The notes beneath the pieces were generated by a model. The model saw only the letters and a program-made list of their open reading frames with translations. It made no database searches and had not been told where the DNA came from. From a virus, in IMG/VR virus record IMGVR_UViG_3300023184_000027, positions 1 to 64,000 of that record: a stretch of 64,000 nucleotides of DNA. One strand, written 5' to 3'. Of the stretch, positions 1-7,113 are shown piece by piece. Position numbers and translations under genes: made by a program. The stretch's first letter is position 1. Each line of letters opens with the position of its first letter.

Positions 1-8
1 ATAAGATT

Positions 9-236
9 ATGGAAAATATGTGTAGTAATTGCGGTTTTTATAAAACCCCTCCTTTATTTTGGGGTGGAAGTACAGAACCATCATTGTGTGATTGTCCAAA
101 AGAAAGAAGTTATAGTGAGGAAGAAGTTAACAAGATGTTTGATACGTTAAAAATAAATTCAGTTGATAACGTAGCAACAATCCATAACGTAGACTTGTTT
201 ATTAGTAGTTGGAAACAAGAATTTAAAAATAAATAA
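9..236 (+). CDS. Small cysteine-containing protein, unknown function
   Basis: This 75-residue protein has four cysteines near its N-terminus (CSNCG, then CDC about 20 residues later), which could bind a metal ion. A hydrophilic helical tail follows. The start lies right after TAAGATT, a pattern also seen before the genes at 240 and 345, so the three probably form one plus-strand unit. A second ATG three codons downstream is an equally possible start. I do not recognise the family. Confidence 0.6.
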   Translation: MENMCSNCGFYKTPPLFWGGSTEPSLCDCPKERSYSEEEVNKMFDTLKINSVDNVATIHNVDLFISSWKQEFKNK

Positions 237-239
237 GAT

Positions 240-326
240 ATGGATAAAACAGGTAAGTTAATTATTTGGGCAATGCTAATTAGTTTTTTACTTGGCATAC
301 TAATGGGAGTTGCAATAATGCAGTAA
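240..326 (+). CDS. 28-residue single-membrane-span microprotein
   Basis: The reading frame encodes 28 residues: a short basic start (MDKTGK) and one hydrophobic segment of about 20 residues. It starts 3 bases after the stop of the preceding gene and has the same AATAAGAT-ATG start context as both neighbours. That context, plus the clean transmembrane composition, is the main support. The function is unknown; small phage membrane proteins of this kind are often holin-like or act in superinfection control, but nothing here shows that. Confidence 0.5.
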   Translation: MDKTGKLIIWAMLISFLLGILMGVAIMQ

Positions 327-344
327 TTAAAAAAAAATAAGATT

Positions 345-686
345 ATGAAATCACACTTTAGAAAAACGGAGTATTACACCTCCCACAACGCAAACGCTCC
401 GGTAGAGTTAGACAGCGAAAAATTCCCCGACTTTAAGGGAGAAACAGAAGAAGAGTTTTTACAATACATCTTTGATAATTTAGATGGATGGGTTGAGGGA
501 GATGATGAATTACCATTTGATGAAGAAACTCAAAACGCATTAGGTGAATTACAATATGGGTCAATGACAGAATATTGGGGTTCTTATCAAAATTATTTTG
601 AAGGAGACCTTCAGATAGGTAAATCAACACCTGATGAGAATTATAAACAAGGTAATTTTGAAATTAACCATTCATTATCCATTTAA
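345..686 (+). CDS. Acidic protein with FPxLxG-type motif, unknown function
   Basis: This 113-residue acidic protein carries PVELDSEKFPDFKGETEEEF followed by YIFDNLDGW. The same pattern (aromatic-P-x-L/F-x-G, then E, then Y-I/V and N) occurs in the minus-strand genes at 5198 and 7114, so the three look like distant paralogs. It is the third gene of the plus-strand run from position 9 and ends at a strong bidirectional terminator. The role is unknown. Confidence 0.65.
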   Translation: MKSHFRKTEYYTSHNANAPVELDSEKFPDFKGETEEEFLQYIFDNLDGWVEGDDELPFDEETQNALGELQYGSMTEYWGSYQNYFEGDLQIGKSTPDENYKQGNFEINHSLSI

Positions 687-696
687 TAACAAATAA

Positions 697-728
697 AAAC
701 CCTCACTTAACGGTGGGGGTTTCTTTTT
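697..728. terminator. Bidirectional rho-independent terminator
   Basis: A 10-bp stem (AAACCCTCAC with GTGGGGGTTT, one G-U pair) closes a 6-base loop. It is flanked by T-rich sequence on the plus side and A-rich sequence on the other. It separates the convergent genes ending at 686 (plus) and 727 (minus). Confidence 0.85.
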
Positions 729-1038
729 AAAATAAATTGAGGGATGTAATTCGTTTATCCGTAATTTTTTCAACAACTTCAGTCATCAAAGATTTTAATC
801 TTTTATAATCAATACCTAATTGATTTGTGATATCACTAATGGTTTTAATACTAAACGCCATATCATCACCTATTTCATCATAAATAATGATAATATCACC
901 ATTTCTTAACGAAACCCATTGTTCTTCTTCACCATAGGTATCGTTTCGTCTCATTTTAGATACCACTTTTTTCTCTAATGGACCAATAAATTTGATGATA
1001 ACATCAATTAATTTATTTTCAGTAATCAATACTTTCAT
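727..1038 (-). CDS. Leader-type (MKVLITE) small protein, unknown function
   Basis: This 103-residue protein begins MKVLITENKLIDVIIKFI: the recurring leader with I-T-E ending at residue 7, followed by an amphipathic helix. The middle has a beta-rich stretch (GDIIIIYDEIGDD), the usual build of this window's leader-type small proteins. It ends at the terminator shared with the plus-strand unit. No catalytic motif is visible. Packaging into the capsid is an inference from the leader only. Confidence 0.6.
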   Translation of the reverse strand: MKVLITENKLIDVIIKFIGPLEKKVVSKMRRNDTYGEEEQWVSLRNGDIIIIYDEIGDDMAFSIKTISDITNQLGIDYKRLKSLMTEVVEKITDKRITSLNLF

Positions 1039-1134
1039 ACTATTAAATACTATTATTTTCCATTATAATGTAATATAACCCAATATTAAGACATTTTTTT
1101 CCACTAAAAGTGGTATTTTGGCAAATATTTTCCA

Positions 1135-1527
1135 CTATTCTATTGTTTTAACAGGAATATTAAAGTTATCCCAAAACCAATCAATAAATGGTTTGTGCCA
1201 TCTATGACCAAATAAACCATTTAATTGGTCTAGTTTATCAGTGTCTTCAAACTCTAATATTGGAGATTTTTCAATCATTTCTTTTAAAAAAACAGGACTT
1301 AAAGTTTCGGTTTCTTCACTACGCCAATAATCCTCACCATACCATCTGAATAGAGTGTTATCGCCACCATCTTCATAATCATCTGTATAGAATTCTATTG
1401 CATAATCAACTTCATTACCCCAATCATCTATGCCTGGTGTCCATCCAATATTATCAACATCAAACATACTATTAATATATTTGAGTATTAAATCATACAC
1501 TTTATCTTCAGTTATTATAATTTTCAT
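1135..1527 (-). CDS. Leader-type (MKIIITE) protein with C-terminal W(F/W)xxNFNxPVKxI motif
   Basis: This 130-residue protein has the MKIIITE leader, an N-terminal helix ending in KYI, a central acidic beta region and a C-terminal helix-strand unit (FIDWFWDNFNIPVKTI). The closest relative in the window is the 133-residue protein at 22675, which shares the leader and the LFG-x-x-W-KP-x-x-x-WF ending. The box ATATTTAT lies exactly 4 bases before the ATG. Function unknown; one member of a large local paralog group. Confidence 0.65.
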   Translation of the reverse strand: MKIIITEDKVYDLILKYINSMFDVDNIGWTPGIDDWGNEVDYAIEFYTDDYEDGGDNTLFRWYGEDYWRSEETETLSPVFLKEMIEKSPILEFEDTDKLDQLNGLFGHRWHKPFIDWFWDNFNIPVKTIE

Positions 1528-1539
1528 ATTTATAAATAT
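1528..1539 (-). promoter_or_regulatory. ATATTTAT box, 4 bases before start codon
   Basis: Read on the minus strand, ATATTTAT is followed by 4 bases and the ATG at 1527. The same geometry is repeated at many genes in this window, which suggests a phage promoter giving a nearly leaderless mRNA. Confidence 0.5.
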
Positions 1540-2384
1540 TAAATTAAATCGGATAAGGGTAAAATATCAATAGAATTATCACCATAATTGGTAACAATAA
1601 CATTAGTATCATTTGACGCTATCCCATGAGGAAAACTAAATCCGGGGATTGTTTTAATAAAACTTAACTTATCGTCGATTAGTTTAAAATGTAATAATGA
1701 ATCTTGAGCTTGTAAGGTTATAAAACCATCCTCACCACTCAAACAAACCGCGTCAGTCTGACCATAAAAAGTTAATTCATCTATTTGTTTTAAACTAGGA
1801 TATTCAAATAAATATAAAATAGAATCGGTCACAGTAACTTTATTTGTCGCCGATGGTCGGCTACTTGAAGATGAGATTAATATTCTATCGTTGATGATTA
1901 AAATATCTTTAGGGTAATGCTTGAAATTATTAAATTGACGAACATAACCACTGTTAATATTCACATAGAAACATCCCCTATATGTATTATTACTTGTATT
2001 AGTAACAATCACATTATCATTATCAATGATTCTACACCCGTGTATTTGGTCTATTTGTTTTTTAACAATATCTTTAACAAAAACAATTTTATTATCAATT
2101 AAATTAAAAATAGAAATAACACCATATCCATTACCGGTTGATATTATTAACCCATCTTTATAATCAATTAAATCAGGACAATAATTTGTGGTAATTTCAT
2201 CTATGATGGTAAAATCGCCATTCTCAATGGTAATTAAATATATTTTTTTATTTAAAAATGATGCCACCAAAATTAAATTATCAGTCACAAATGAAACCGA
2301 TGTTGCCGTCGCATGTCTTTTATTTTGTCCAGCAAAAACTGTTGGGTATTTTTCTAAATTAAAATCCGGTAATTTAAATTTCAT
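1539..2384 (-). CDS. Beta-propeller protein (YncE/NHL-like)
   Basis: The 281 residues consist of repeated short beta-strand blocks of the form hhVTN-xxxx-hxVhxh. Examples are NVIVTNTSNNTY and, near the end, PHGIASNDTNVIVTNYGDN, which is typical of YncE/NHL/SMP-30-like propellers. No signal peptide or catalytic motif is seen. The gene ends 1 base after the glycosyltransferase start region and is probably cotranscribed with it, so it may bind a sugar, a glycan or a protein. The fold is a fair guess; the ligand is unknown. Confidence 0.6.
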   Translation of the reverse strand: MKFKLPDFNLEKYPTVFAGQNKRHATATSVSFVTDNLILVASFLNKKIYLITIENGDFTIIDEITTNYCPDLIDYKDGLIISTGNGYGVISIFNLIDNKIVFVKDIVKKQIDQIHGCRIIDNDNVIVTNTSNNTYRGCFYVNINSGYVRQFNNFKHYPKDILIINDRILISSSSSRPSATNKVTVTDSILYLFEYPSLKQIDELTFYGQTDAVCLSGEDGFITLQAQDSLLHFKLIDDKLSFIKTIPGFSFPHGIASNDTNVIVTNYGDNSIDILPLSDLI

Positions 2385-2385
2385 A

Positions 2386-3093
2386 TTAATTAATTTTATA
2401 GTATTCTTTTATTTCTTTAATGGGGTTTGTCCATTTCCTTAAATATTTTTTTTTAGCAAATGCTTTCACATATACCGACCTTAATTTAGATGATAGATTT
2501 GTCTCTTTATCCACAGTTAGATTAACAGTGTGGATTCTTCTGTGAAATTGAGGTTCTTTAATTAACACAGATTTAATTTTATTATGTTTTAATCTATAGG
2601 AAAATTCAACATCTGCATGACATATCCAATTTTCAAAACCGATTAAATTATTAAATAATGTTTTCTTAATCCCTAAGATTGCAAAAGCGGTTTCCTCACC
2701 CTTAATTGTTTTAATATCATCAACTATTTTAAAATTTAAAAATTTAAAATTAACAACATCAAATGATTCAATATTCTCATAAAAATTATTTAACATCCCA
2801 TCAATCATTAAATCATCAGAGTCAAAAAATAAAACATACTCAAACATTGATTCATTAATTAAATTATTTTTAATAATGTAAGGACCAACATTCTCATTGA
2901 AATGGAAAACTTTTATGTCCCGATAAAACTCCTCGTTTTCTTGTATATGTTTTAATGTTTCTTCACAATTATCTATCCCCACAATTATCTCAACATCAAA
3001 ATTAACATTTTGAGATTGGATGGATTGAATACATTCTTTTAAATATTCAGGGACTTTATGTGTTGGTATTATTATTGAAATTCCGTTAGTCAT
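2386..3093 (-). CDS. Family 2 glycosyltransferase (GT-A fold)
   Basis: The 235-residue protein opens with the typical GT2 nucleotide-sugar fold (ISIIIPTHKVPEYLKECIQSI). It has the metal-binding DxD-type motif in LFFDSDD around residue 92, and a late conserved region with basic residues. It lies directly upstream of the propeller gene on the same strand. Five single glycosyltransferase genes are scattered in this window; they may modify the host surface, the virion or DNA. The class is clear, the acceptor is unknown. Confidence 0.85.
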   Translation of the reverse strand: MTNGISIIIPTHKVPEYLKECIQSIQSQNVNFDVEIIVGIDNCEETLKHIQENEEFYRDIKVFHFNENVGPYIIKNNLINESMFEYVLFFDSDDLMIDGMLNNFYENIESFDVVNFKFLNFKIVDDIKTIKGEETAFAILGIKKTLFNNLIGFENWICHADVEFSYRLKHNKIKSVLIKEPQFHRRIHTVNLTVDKETNLSSKLRSVYVKAFAKKKYLRKWTNPIKEIKEYYKIN

Positions 3094-3111
3094 ACTATTA
3101 AATAATGTTTA

Positions 3112-3141
3112 TATTAAAAATCCCCTCTAATTGAGGGGATT
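3112..3141 (-). terminator. Rho-independent terminator
   Basis: A perfect 9-bp stem (AATCCCCTC with GAGGGGATT) and 5-base loop follow the gene ending at 3145. On the minus strand the stem is followed by TTTTTAATAT. Confidence 0.85.
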
Positions 3142-3144
3142 AAA

Positions 3145-3597
3145 TTATATTTCTTCACCAAATAAATCATCTGTCCATCGTTCAGGGACAAGAACCACAA
3201 TATAACCTTTTGTTACATTAACAGCGGATGTTGGTAATAAGTTATTGATTTCTTCTAATAGTTCCTCATTTTCCTTAAAAACGATTCGTAATTTACCATC
3301 TTCAGCGGTATCAACAACTTTATGCTTATTATTTTCCATAATGGACTTGAAGTTTTCAATATCACCAAATTTATCTTCGGTTTCAATATCCAAATCACCA
3401 GTTAAAAATCTTTCAGGGACACTACTTTCACCTCCAGTTTTTAAATATTTAATTTCTTCGTCTGTCATTCCTTCAAGACCAACCTCATTATATAAATCCA
3501 AGATACTATCGTAATAATCGGTATCAAATTGTTCCGTCATAATTAATTTAATAATATCTTTTAATTCAGATTCTGTTAATTTTATAATCTTTGCCAT
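3145..3597 (-). CDS. Leader-type (IKLTE) acidic protein, unknown function
   Basis: The 150-residue protein begins MAKIIKLTESELKDIIKL, with L-T-E at residues 7-9 and a second candidate cut site (M-T-E) near residue 22. The rest is acidic and ends with a beta-rich part (VNVTKGYIVVLVPERW). ATATTTAT lies about 17 bases upstream of the start. The leader links it to the other possible capsid-targeted proteins. No family recognised. Confidence 0.6.
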   Translation of the reverse strand: MAKIIKLTESELKDIIKLIMTEQFDTDYYDSILDLYNEVGLEGMTDEEIKYLKTGGESSVPERFLTGDLDIETEDKFGDIENFKSIMENNKHKVVDTAEDGKLRIVFKENEELLEEINNLLPTSAVNVTKGYIVVLVPERWTDDLFGEEI

Positions 3598-3641
3598 AAT
3601 TAGTTTTATCTATAAATATCTAATGAAATCGTTTATCCATT

Positions 3642-3761
3642 TTATAACACTTTTTTTAATGTTATATAAATTAGATGTGTTAAAAATATTACCGATATTA
3701 AGATAATAAATCCCAATAATATAAGACCTCCGGTTATTAAAAATTTTAAAAAAGTTTCCAT
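3642..3761 (-). CDS. 39-residue membrane microprotein
   Basis: Between the genes at 3597 and 3833 the minus strand encodes METFLKFLITGGLILLGFII and continues to a second hydrophobic stretch before a basic end (LKKVL). It has an ATG start and is wholly hydrophobic, like the other small membrane proteins of this window. The evidence is composition and position only. Function unknown. Confidence 0.45.
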   Translation of the reverse strand: METFLKFLITGGLILLGFIILISVIFLTHLIYITLKKVL

Positions 3762-3796
3762 ATATTAAATTTAATAAAAGTTAAATAACAAATCAA

Positions 3797-3828
3797 TTTG
3801 ATTGTCTCAAAATTAATAATTATATTTG
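3797..3828 (+). promoter_or_regulatory. Bacteroidetes-type promoter, leaderless geometry
   Basis: TTTG (3797-3800), 20 bp, TATATTTG (3821-3828), then only 4 bases to the ATG at 3833. Transcription would begin at or next to the start codon. Confidence 0.75.
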
Positions 3829-3832
3829 GGTT

Positions 3833-5056
3833 ATGGAAGAAATAATTAACAAACTAATAAAATATCATATAAAGGGTGTGGATACTTACACTTACAATGA
3901 CTCCACTTGGTTAATCTTTACGAAGACCAAACAATGGGTGATAGAATTAACCGATGGAAAAACTCTATGGTATAATTATAGTTTTTTTAATACCGTATTT
4001 TCTTTTGTATCGTTGGAGGTTGTTCAAAACCAACACCTCATTACAAAATGGGTGGAAGATAATGTGATAAATAAAGTAGAAGACATTTATTTTAGAGATG
4101 CCCGAGATAAAAAACAACAATTTGAAGACACCCTTGAATATGGGGTGAAACGAACCTTAAACGCTGTTGGAGACCCTAAACTTTTAATTGAAGACACTAT
4201 TGAAAATGGGGTGAAAAACATTAGAAATGTAAGGGTTAAACGGTTAGATTCTGTTGAAGACACAATTCAAAATGGGGTTAAGACTACCTACGCTTATCCT
4301 GACACATCCAAAGTTGGTGTTAATGACACCATACAAAATGGTGTGAAGAGTACCAAACCTTATGATTATGAACAAATCCCCGATGTTAATTATGTTATTG
4401 AAAATGGTGTTAAAGAAACACAATTTAACACTTACGAAAATAAAAGTTGGATTGAAGGCATTATTAAAGAAGGTGTAAAACAAACCTTACCTGAAGTGGG
4501 AAAATATATTAACGATGTTGAAGAGGTAATTCAAGAGGGGATAAATCATACTCAACCTCATCTTATAAAAAATAGATATATCGTTGAAGAGGTAATTGAA
4601 GATGGTGTTAAAAGTTCTCACCCACTCCAATATATCTCAAAAGAGATAATTGATGGGGTGGTTAATGATGGTATAATAGAAACCCACGATGATACATACC
4701 ACCACAAAGGAAGAATAGATGGCGTAATTAAGAATGGAGTTAAAGAAACTAAAACAACCGGTAATGATGACCTTACAGCAACTTTTCAATGGATGGATGA
4801 AAATAAAACCGATGATGTTCCCAAAATGATTGATGATATAATTGAGAATGGTATTAAAAAAACAAAACCCGCTAATGGTGACCTTGTATCCGCTATTGAA
4901 TGGATGGATGAAAATAAAACTTTGAATGTCCCCAAAATGATTGATGATATAATTGAGAATGGGGAAAAGATAAATGGAACTTATGCTGGTGGTCAACGTC
5001 AAAGTGAAAAATGTAAATCCGTTGTTGAATATGGAATAAAAAACCCCACCGATTAG
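3833..5056 (+). CDS. 22-residue-repeat protein (VEDxIxNGVKxT repeats)
   Basis: The 407-residue protein has an N-terminal domain (about residues 1-85) that ends in LITKWVEDNVINKVEDI. This resembles the C-terminal WFEDKFxLPVKI unit of the small proteins nearby. A repeat array follows: the glycine of (I)xxGVKxT falls at residues 104, 126, 148, 170, 192, 214, 236, 258, 280 and 302, exactly 22 apart. Three less regular units follow (glycines at 340, 377 and 401), two of them joined by a duplicated WMDENKT linker. The repeats probably form an elongated helical-hairpin rod. The gene is transcribed against its neighbours from its own leaderless-type promoter. Function unknown. Confidence 0.7.
   Translation: MEEIINKLIKYHIKGVDTYTYNDSTWLIFTKTKQWVIELTDGKTLWYNYSFFNTVFSFVSLEVVQNQHLITKWVEDNVINKVEDIYFRDARDKKQQFEDTLEYGVKRTLNAVGDPKLLIEDTIENGVKNIRNVRVKRLDSVEDTIQNGVKTTYAYPDTSKVGVNDTIQNGVKSTKPYDYEQIPDVNYVIENGVKETQFNTYENKSWIEGIIKEGVKQTLPEVGKYINDVEEVIQEGINHTQPHLIKNRYIVEEVIEDGVKSSHPLQYISKEIIDGVVNDGIIETHDDTYHHKGRIDGVIKNGVKETKTTGNDDLTATFQWMDENKTDDVPKMIDDIIENGIKKTKPANGDLVSAIEWMDENKTLNVPKMIDDIIENGEKINGTYAGGQRQSEKCKSVVEYGIKNPTD
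4123..4778 (+). repeat. Ten in-frame 66-bp units coding for 22-residue repeats
   Basis: The protein period of 22 residues is exact for ten units, although the DNA is diverged. The array is therefore old and kept in register by selection on the protein. Confidence 0.8.
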
Positions 5057-5069
5057 GATGGGATTTTTT

Positions 5070-5186
5070 TTACATCTCAGATTTTAATCTTCTGATAATT
5101 TCGTTGTTTTTATTAATTATTTTTAATTTCTTAACAACATTTACTCTGTTTTTTTTAGGTTTCCCTAGTTTTTTTGATTTAGACAT
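5070..5186 (-). CDS. 38-residue highly basic peptide
   Basis: The minus strand encodes MSKSKKLGKPKKNRVNVVKK followed by a further basic helix ending in RRLKSEM. About a third of the residues are lysine or arginine. It lies between the repeat protein and the gene at 5198. The composition suggests nucleic-acid or nucleotide-phosphate contact, possibly as a condensing peptide; this is inference from charge alone. Confidence 0.5.
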   Translation of the reverse strand: MSKSKKLGKPKKNRVNVVKKLKIINKNNEIIRRLKSEM

Positions 5187-5197
5187 AATAATAAAAT

Positions 5198-5419
5198 TTA
5201 AATAAGTGTGGCGGCAATATTATCGTCCCACATCCCAAACCCTTCAGCTGAGTTTTCATTAATATAATCCAACACTTCGTGATAACTTTTTCCTTCTAAT
5301 TGAGGAAACTCACTTAAATAAAATGAGATATTAGATGTTAAAGTGATAAGAGACAAACCATCCTCTTCCATTCTTTCAAATTGATTGGGTGTTTGTACAA
5401 TAGTTAATTCTTCTTCCAT
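5198..5419 (-). CDS. Small protein with FPxLxG motif, unknown function
   Basis: The 73 residues contain SEFPQLEGKSYHEVLDYINE, which matches the motif in the proteins at 345 and 7114. It is acidic and has no catalytic signature. ATATTTAT occurs about 20 bases upstream. It may be a regulatory or inhibitor-type small protein; nothing more can be said. Confidence 0.6.
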   Translation of the reverse strand: MEEELTIVQTPNQFERMEEDGLSLITLTSNISFYLSEFPQLEGKSYHEVLDYINENSAEGFGMWDDNIAATLI

Positions 5420-5479
5420 AATATAGTTTTTTATTATAAATATCTAGATTATTAAAAAAATTGGATTATATGATTTTTA

Positions 5480-5851
5480 TTACCAAGTTCTACACGCCCA
5501 ATATCTCGCTTTCCATCTTGGACCAGGAGTATCACAATTCATTCTTGCTCTAAAAGATTTTCTTCTTGCTGGATTATTCTTTTTGATTACCATTCTTTTA
5601 CCTTTGGCGGATTTTCCTCCAAATCCAAAATTTACCTTAACAACATTTCCTTTGTCGTTCTTAACATACACTTTAAACTTTTTTATATCGCCTTGCATAA
5701 TTTTACCAAGTTGGACTTTTCGTCCCTGATATTCAGCTTCCGTTAGTAAATCACCAACAACAAAGTTGGTTTCCTCAACGGAGCCATAAAAACTATCGTC
5801 TATATTGTTAAATAGTTTTTCGTACTGTGATTCTGTAATTATTAATTTCAT
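5480..5851 (-). CDS. Leader-type protein with conserved basic RRKSFRAR...WKARYW domain
   Basis: The 123-residue protein has the leader MKLIITESQYEKLF, then a second candidate processing site (LLTEAEYQGRKV, about residues 35-46). A beta domain (KFKVYVKNDKGNVVKVNFG) follows, with a very basic end (ARRKSFRARMNCDTPGPRWK, then ARYWACRTW). From memory, this C-terminal domain recurs in unrelated large phages and usually follows an LxE-type site, which fits a virion or capsid role. Its start overlaps the stop of the leader-only ORF at 5848 (ATGA), so translation is coupled. Confidence 0.65.
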   Translation of the reverse strand: MKLIITESQYEKLFNNIDDSFYGSVEETNFVVGDLLTEAEYQGRKVQLGKIMQGDIKKFKVYVKNDKGNVVKVNFGFGGKSAKGKRMVIKKNNPARRKSFRARMNCDTPGPRWKARYWACRTW

Positions 5852-5946
5852 TTCTTTTCGTAATGAGTCATCGTTGGTTTATTCTCACCTTCGGCTAAAT
5901 AACCCTCCAATATCGTTTCTTGTCTTTCAGTAATTATAAGTTTCAT
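5848..5946 (-). CDS. 32-residue leader-only peptide (MKLIITE...)
   Basis: The minus strand encodes MKLIITERQETILEGYLAEG and twelve more residues, then TGA. The TGA overlaps the ATG of the 123-residue gene (ATGA). It has the full MKLIITE leader plus a second (L)-A-E tripeptide but no folded domain. ATATTTAT lies exactly 4 bases before its ATG. It may be a packaged peptide, a translational coupler for the next gene, or the stub of a decayed gene. Confidence 0.55.
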   Translation of the reverse strand: MKLIITERQETILEGYLAEGENKPTMTHYEKK

Positions 5947-5958
5947 ATAAATAAATAT
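5947..5958 (-). promoter_or_regulatory. ATATTTAT box, 4 bases before start codon
   Basis: On the minus strand ATATTTAT (5951-5958) is followed by TTAT and the ATG at 5946. It marks the small leader peptide as the first gene of a two-gene unit. Confidence 0.5.
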
Positions 5959-5966
5959 CCCCCAAT

Positions 5967-6218
5967 TCAAAAAGAGAAGGGGATTACATATAATTTATAT
6001 TTCTCGGAGAACCATTTTCCCACCACTTTATGATAATTTCCTGACCCAAACCAATTTACTAAATCTAAATGAACCTTACCTACTACACCAATTTGATTAA
6101 GACTTTTATGATATATCAAAACACCATTAATACCAATAGATTTTTCACTTTCATACACTTCTCTATTACCATAGGTAAGTTCCAAATATTTTAGTATAAC
6201 TTTTTCTTTCTTATCCAT
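5967..6218 (-). CDS. Small protein of the local WFxEKYxLxV group
   Basis: The 83 residues start with a short helix ending in LKYLEL and finish with VVGKWFSEKYKLYVIPF. The ending matches the neighbour at 6218 (GEWFKEKYNLPVLMV). The two genes overlap by 1 base and are diverged tandem paralogs. This copy lacks the ITE leader. Function unknown. Confidence 0.6.
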   Translation of the reverse strand: MDKKEKVILKYLELTYGNREVYESEKSIGINGVLIYHKSLNQIGVVGKVHLDLVNWFGSGNYHKVVGKWFSEKYKLYVIPFSF

Positions 6219-6475
6219 TACAAAACCATTAATACCGGTAAATTATACTTCTCTTTAAACCACTCACCCAAATAATCCTGAAATTCTTTTCTTTCAATAC
6301 CAAACATTGCCGAAACCTCGTCAAGTAAATTACCACCATAAAACACAATTTCAGTCTCAGGCGAATATCCAAATCCTTTTTTATTATTGGGTTTTAACCA
6401 ACCAGGGTCGTTAACATCCGGAATTAGTTCCCCATAATAAAACACATCAAAATATTTGAATATTGACTTTTTCAT
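6218..6475 (-). CDS. Small protein of the local WFxEKYxLPV group
   Basis: The 85-residue protein has an N-terminal helix (KSIFKYFDVFYYG), a central strand pair (SPETEIVFYGGN) and the C-terminal unit LGEWFKEKYNLPVLMV. It is the first gene of the 6475-to-5967 pair and is served by a host-type promoter set 4 bases before the ATG. There is no leader of the ITE type. Function unknown. Confidence 0.6.
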   Translation of the reverse strand: MKKSIFKYFDVFYYGELIPDVNDPGWLKPNNKKGFGYSPETEIVFYGGNLLDEVSAMFGIERKEFQDYLGEWFKEKYNLPVLMVL

Positions 6476-6479
6476 TTGG

Positions 6480-6511
6480 CAAAGATAATAAAAAAATATT
6501 TACCGACCAAA
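6480..6511 (-). promoter_or_regulatory. Bacteroidetes-type promoter, leaderless geometry
   Basis: On the minus strand TTTG (6511-6508), 20 bp, TATCTTTG (6487-6480), then 4 bases to the ATG at 6475. It lies inside the 3' end of the upstream coding region at 6500. Confidence 0.75.
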
Positions 6512-6895
6512 CAATTCAAAAAATTTGTCCTGATTAGTTTTTTCTGGTGGGATAATTAATGATTCAACCTTAAATGTTACAAAGTCCATACCAGTATAGG
6601 TCATCTTAAAATAATCATTTAACATTAATTCATAACTTGTCTTATCACCCAAAACCAAAATATTCTCGTGACAAAATATATTAACACCAACAAGAAATTT
6701 TTTAATAGGTTCAAAATTATGGGGGTCATACATAGTTGTTATCCTAAATCCAGCCGACACAATGTCTCTAATCTCAGGACGAGTCTTTAAGATAACCGAT
6801 TTAAAATTATCAGGTATTTCAATTTCCCTATTTTGTAGAGAGTTCTCGTATAATACCCGAATCTCATCCATACTTAAATTATATTCATTTTCCAT
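6500..6895 (-). CDS. Conserved-looking protein, unknown function
   Basis: The 131 residues are of mixed alpha/beta composition, with a helical N-terminus (LSMDEIRVLYENSL) and a beta-rich second half (VGVNIFCHENILVLGD). There is no leader, membrane segment or catalytic motif. It follows a 27-residue membrane microprotein by 3 bases and probably shares its transcript. Confidence 0.55.
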   Translation of the reverse strand: MENEYNLSMDEIRVLYENSLQNREIEIPDNFKSVILKTRPEIRDIVSAGFRITTMYDPHNFEPIKKFLVGVNIFCHENILVLGDKTSYELMLNDYFKMTYTGMDFVTFKVESLIIPPEKTNQDKFFELFGR

Positions 6896-6898
6896 AAC

Positions 6899-6982
6899 CT
6901 ATTTCTTTTTAACAAATTCAATAACTAATCTTATTATAAGTCCGGCAATAATACCAAACAAAGCAAATATAGTTTCTCTCAT
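6899..6982 (-). CDS. 27-residue single-span membrane microprotein
   Basis: The minus strand encodes MRETIFALFGIIAGLIIRLV, then IEFVKKK and a stop. There is one hydrophobic segment with a basic end, and it sits 3 bases upstream of the next gene. This is consistent with a small inner-membrane protein. Function unknown. Confidence 0.5.
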   Translation of the reverse strand: MRETIFALFGIIAGLIIRLVIEFVKKK

Positions 6983-7016
6983 AACTTTTATTTTTATACA
7001 AGTATAATAAATAAAA

Positions 7017-7036
7017 AACCCCCAATCAAGGGGGTT
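7017..7036. terminator. Rho-independent terminator hairpin
   Basis: A stem of AACCCCC with GGGGGTT and a 6-base loop, with A/T runs on both sides. It follows the genes that end at 7114 or 7061. Confidence 0.75.
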
Positions 7037-7041
7037 AAATT

Positions 7042-7111
7042 TTATTCTTCTTCTTCGTCGTCATCGGGATTCTAATAATCCAAAACTGAGTTTTTTTGGT
7101 GCTTCTGACAT
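7042..7111 (-). pseudogene. Possible frameshifted short acidic gene
   Basis: An ATG at 7111 gives MSEAPKKLSFGLLESR and a stop at 7061. One frame over, the DNA just before that stop continues as a D/E run (DDDEEEE) to a stop at 7042, a common end for small acidic proteins. A single-base indel, real or a sequencing artefact, would join the two. The first residues resemble the start of the next gene upstream (MSEQTENPK). Confidence 0.3.
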
Positions 7112-7113
7112 AA

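Noticed and set aside
1532-1539. T4-type late promoter TATAAATA
   Set aside because: Read in the gene direction the conserved box is ATATTTAT, and it stands too close to the ATG for T4 late promoter spacing.
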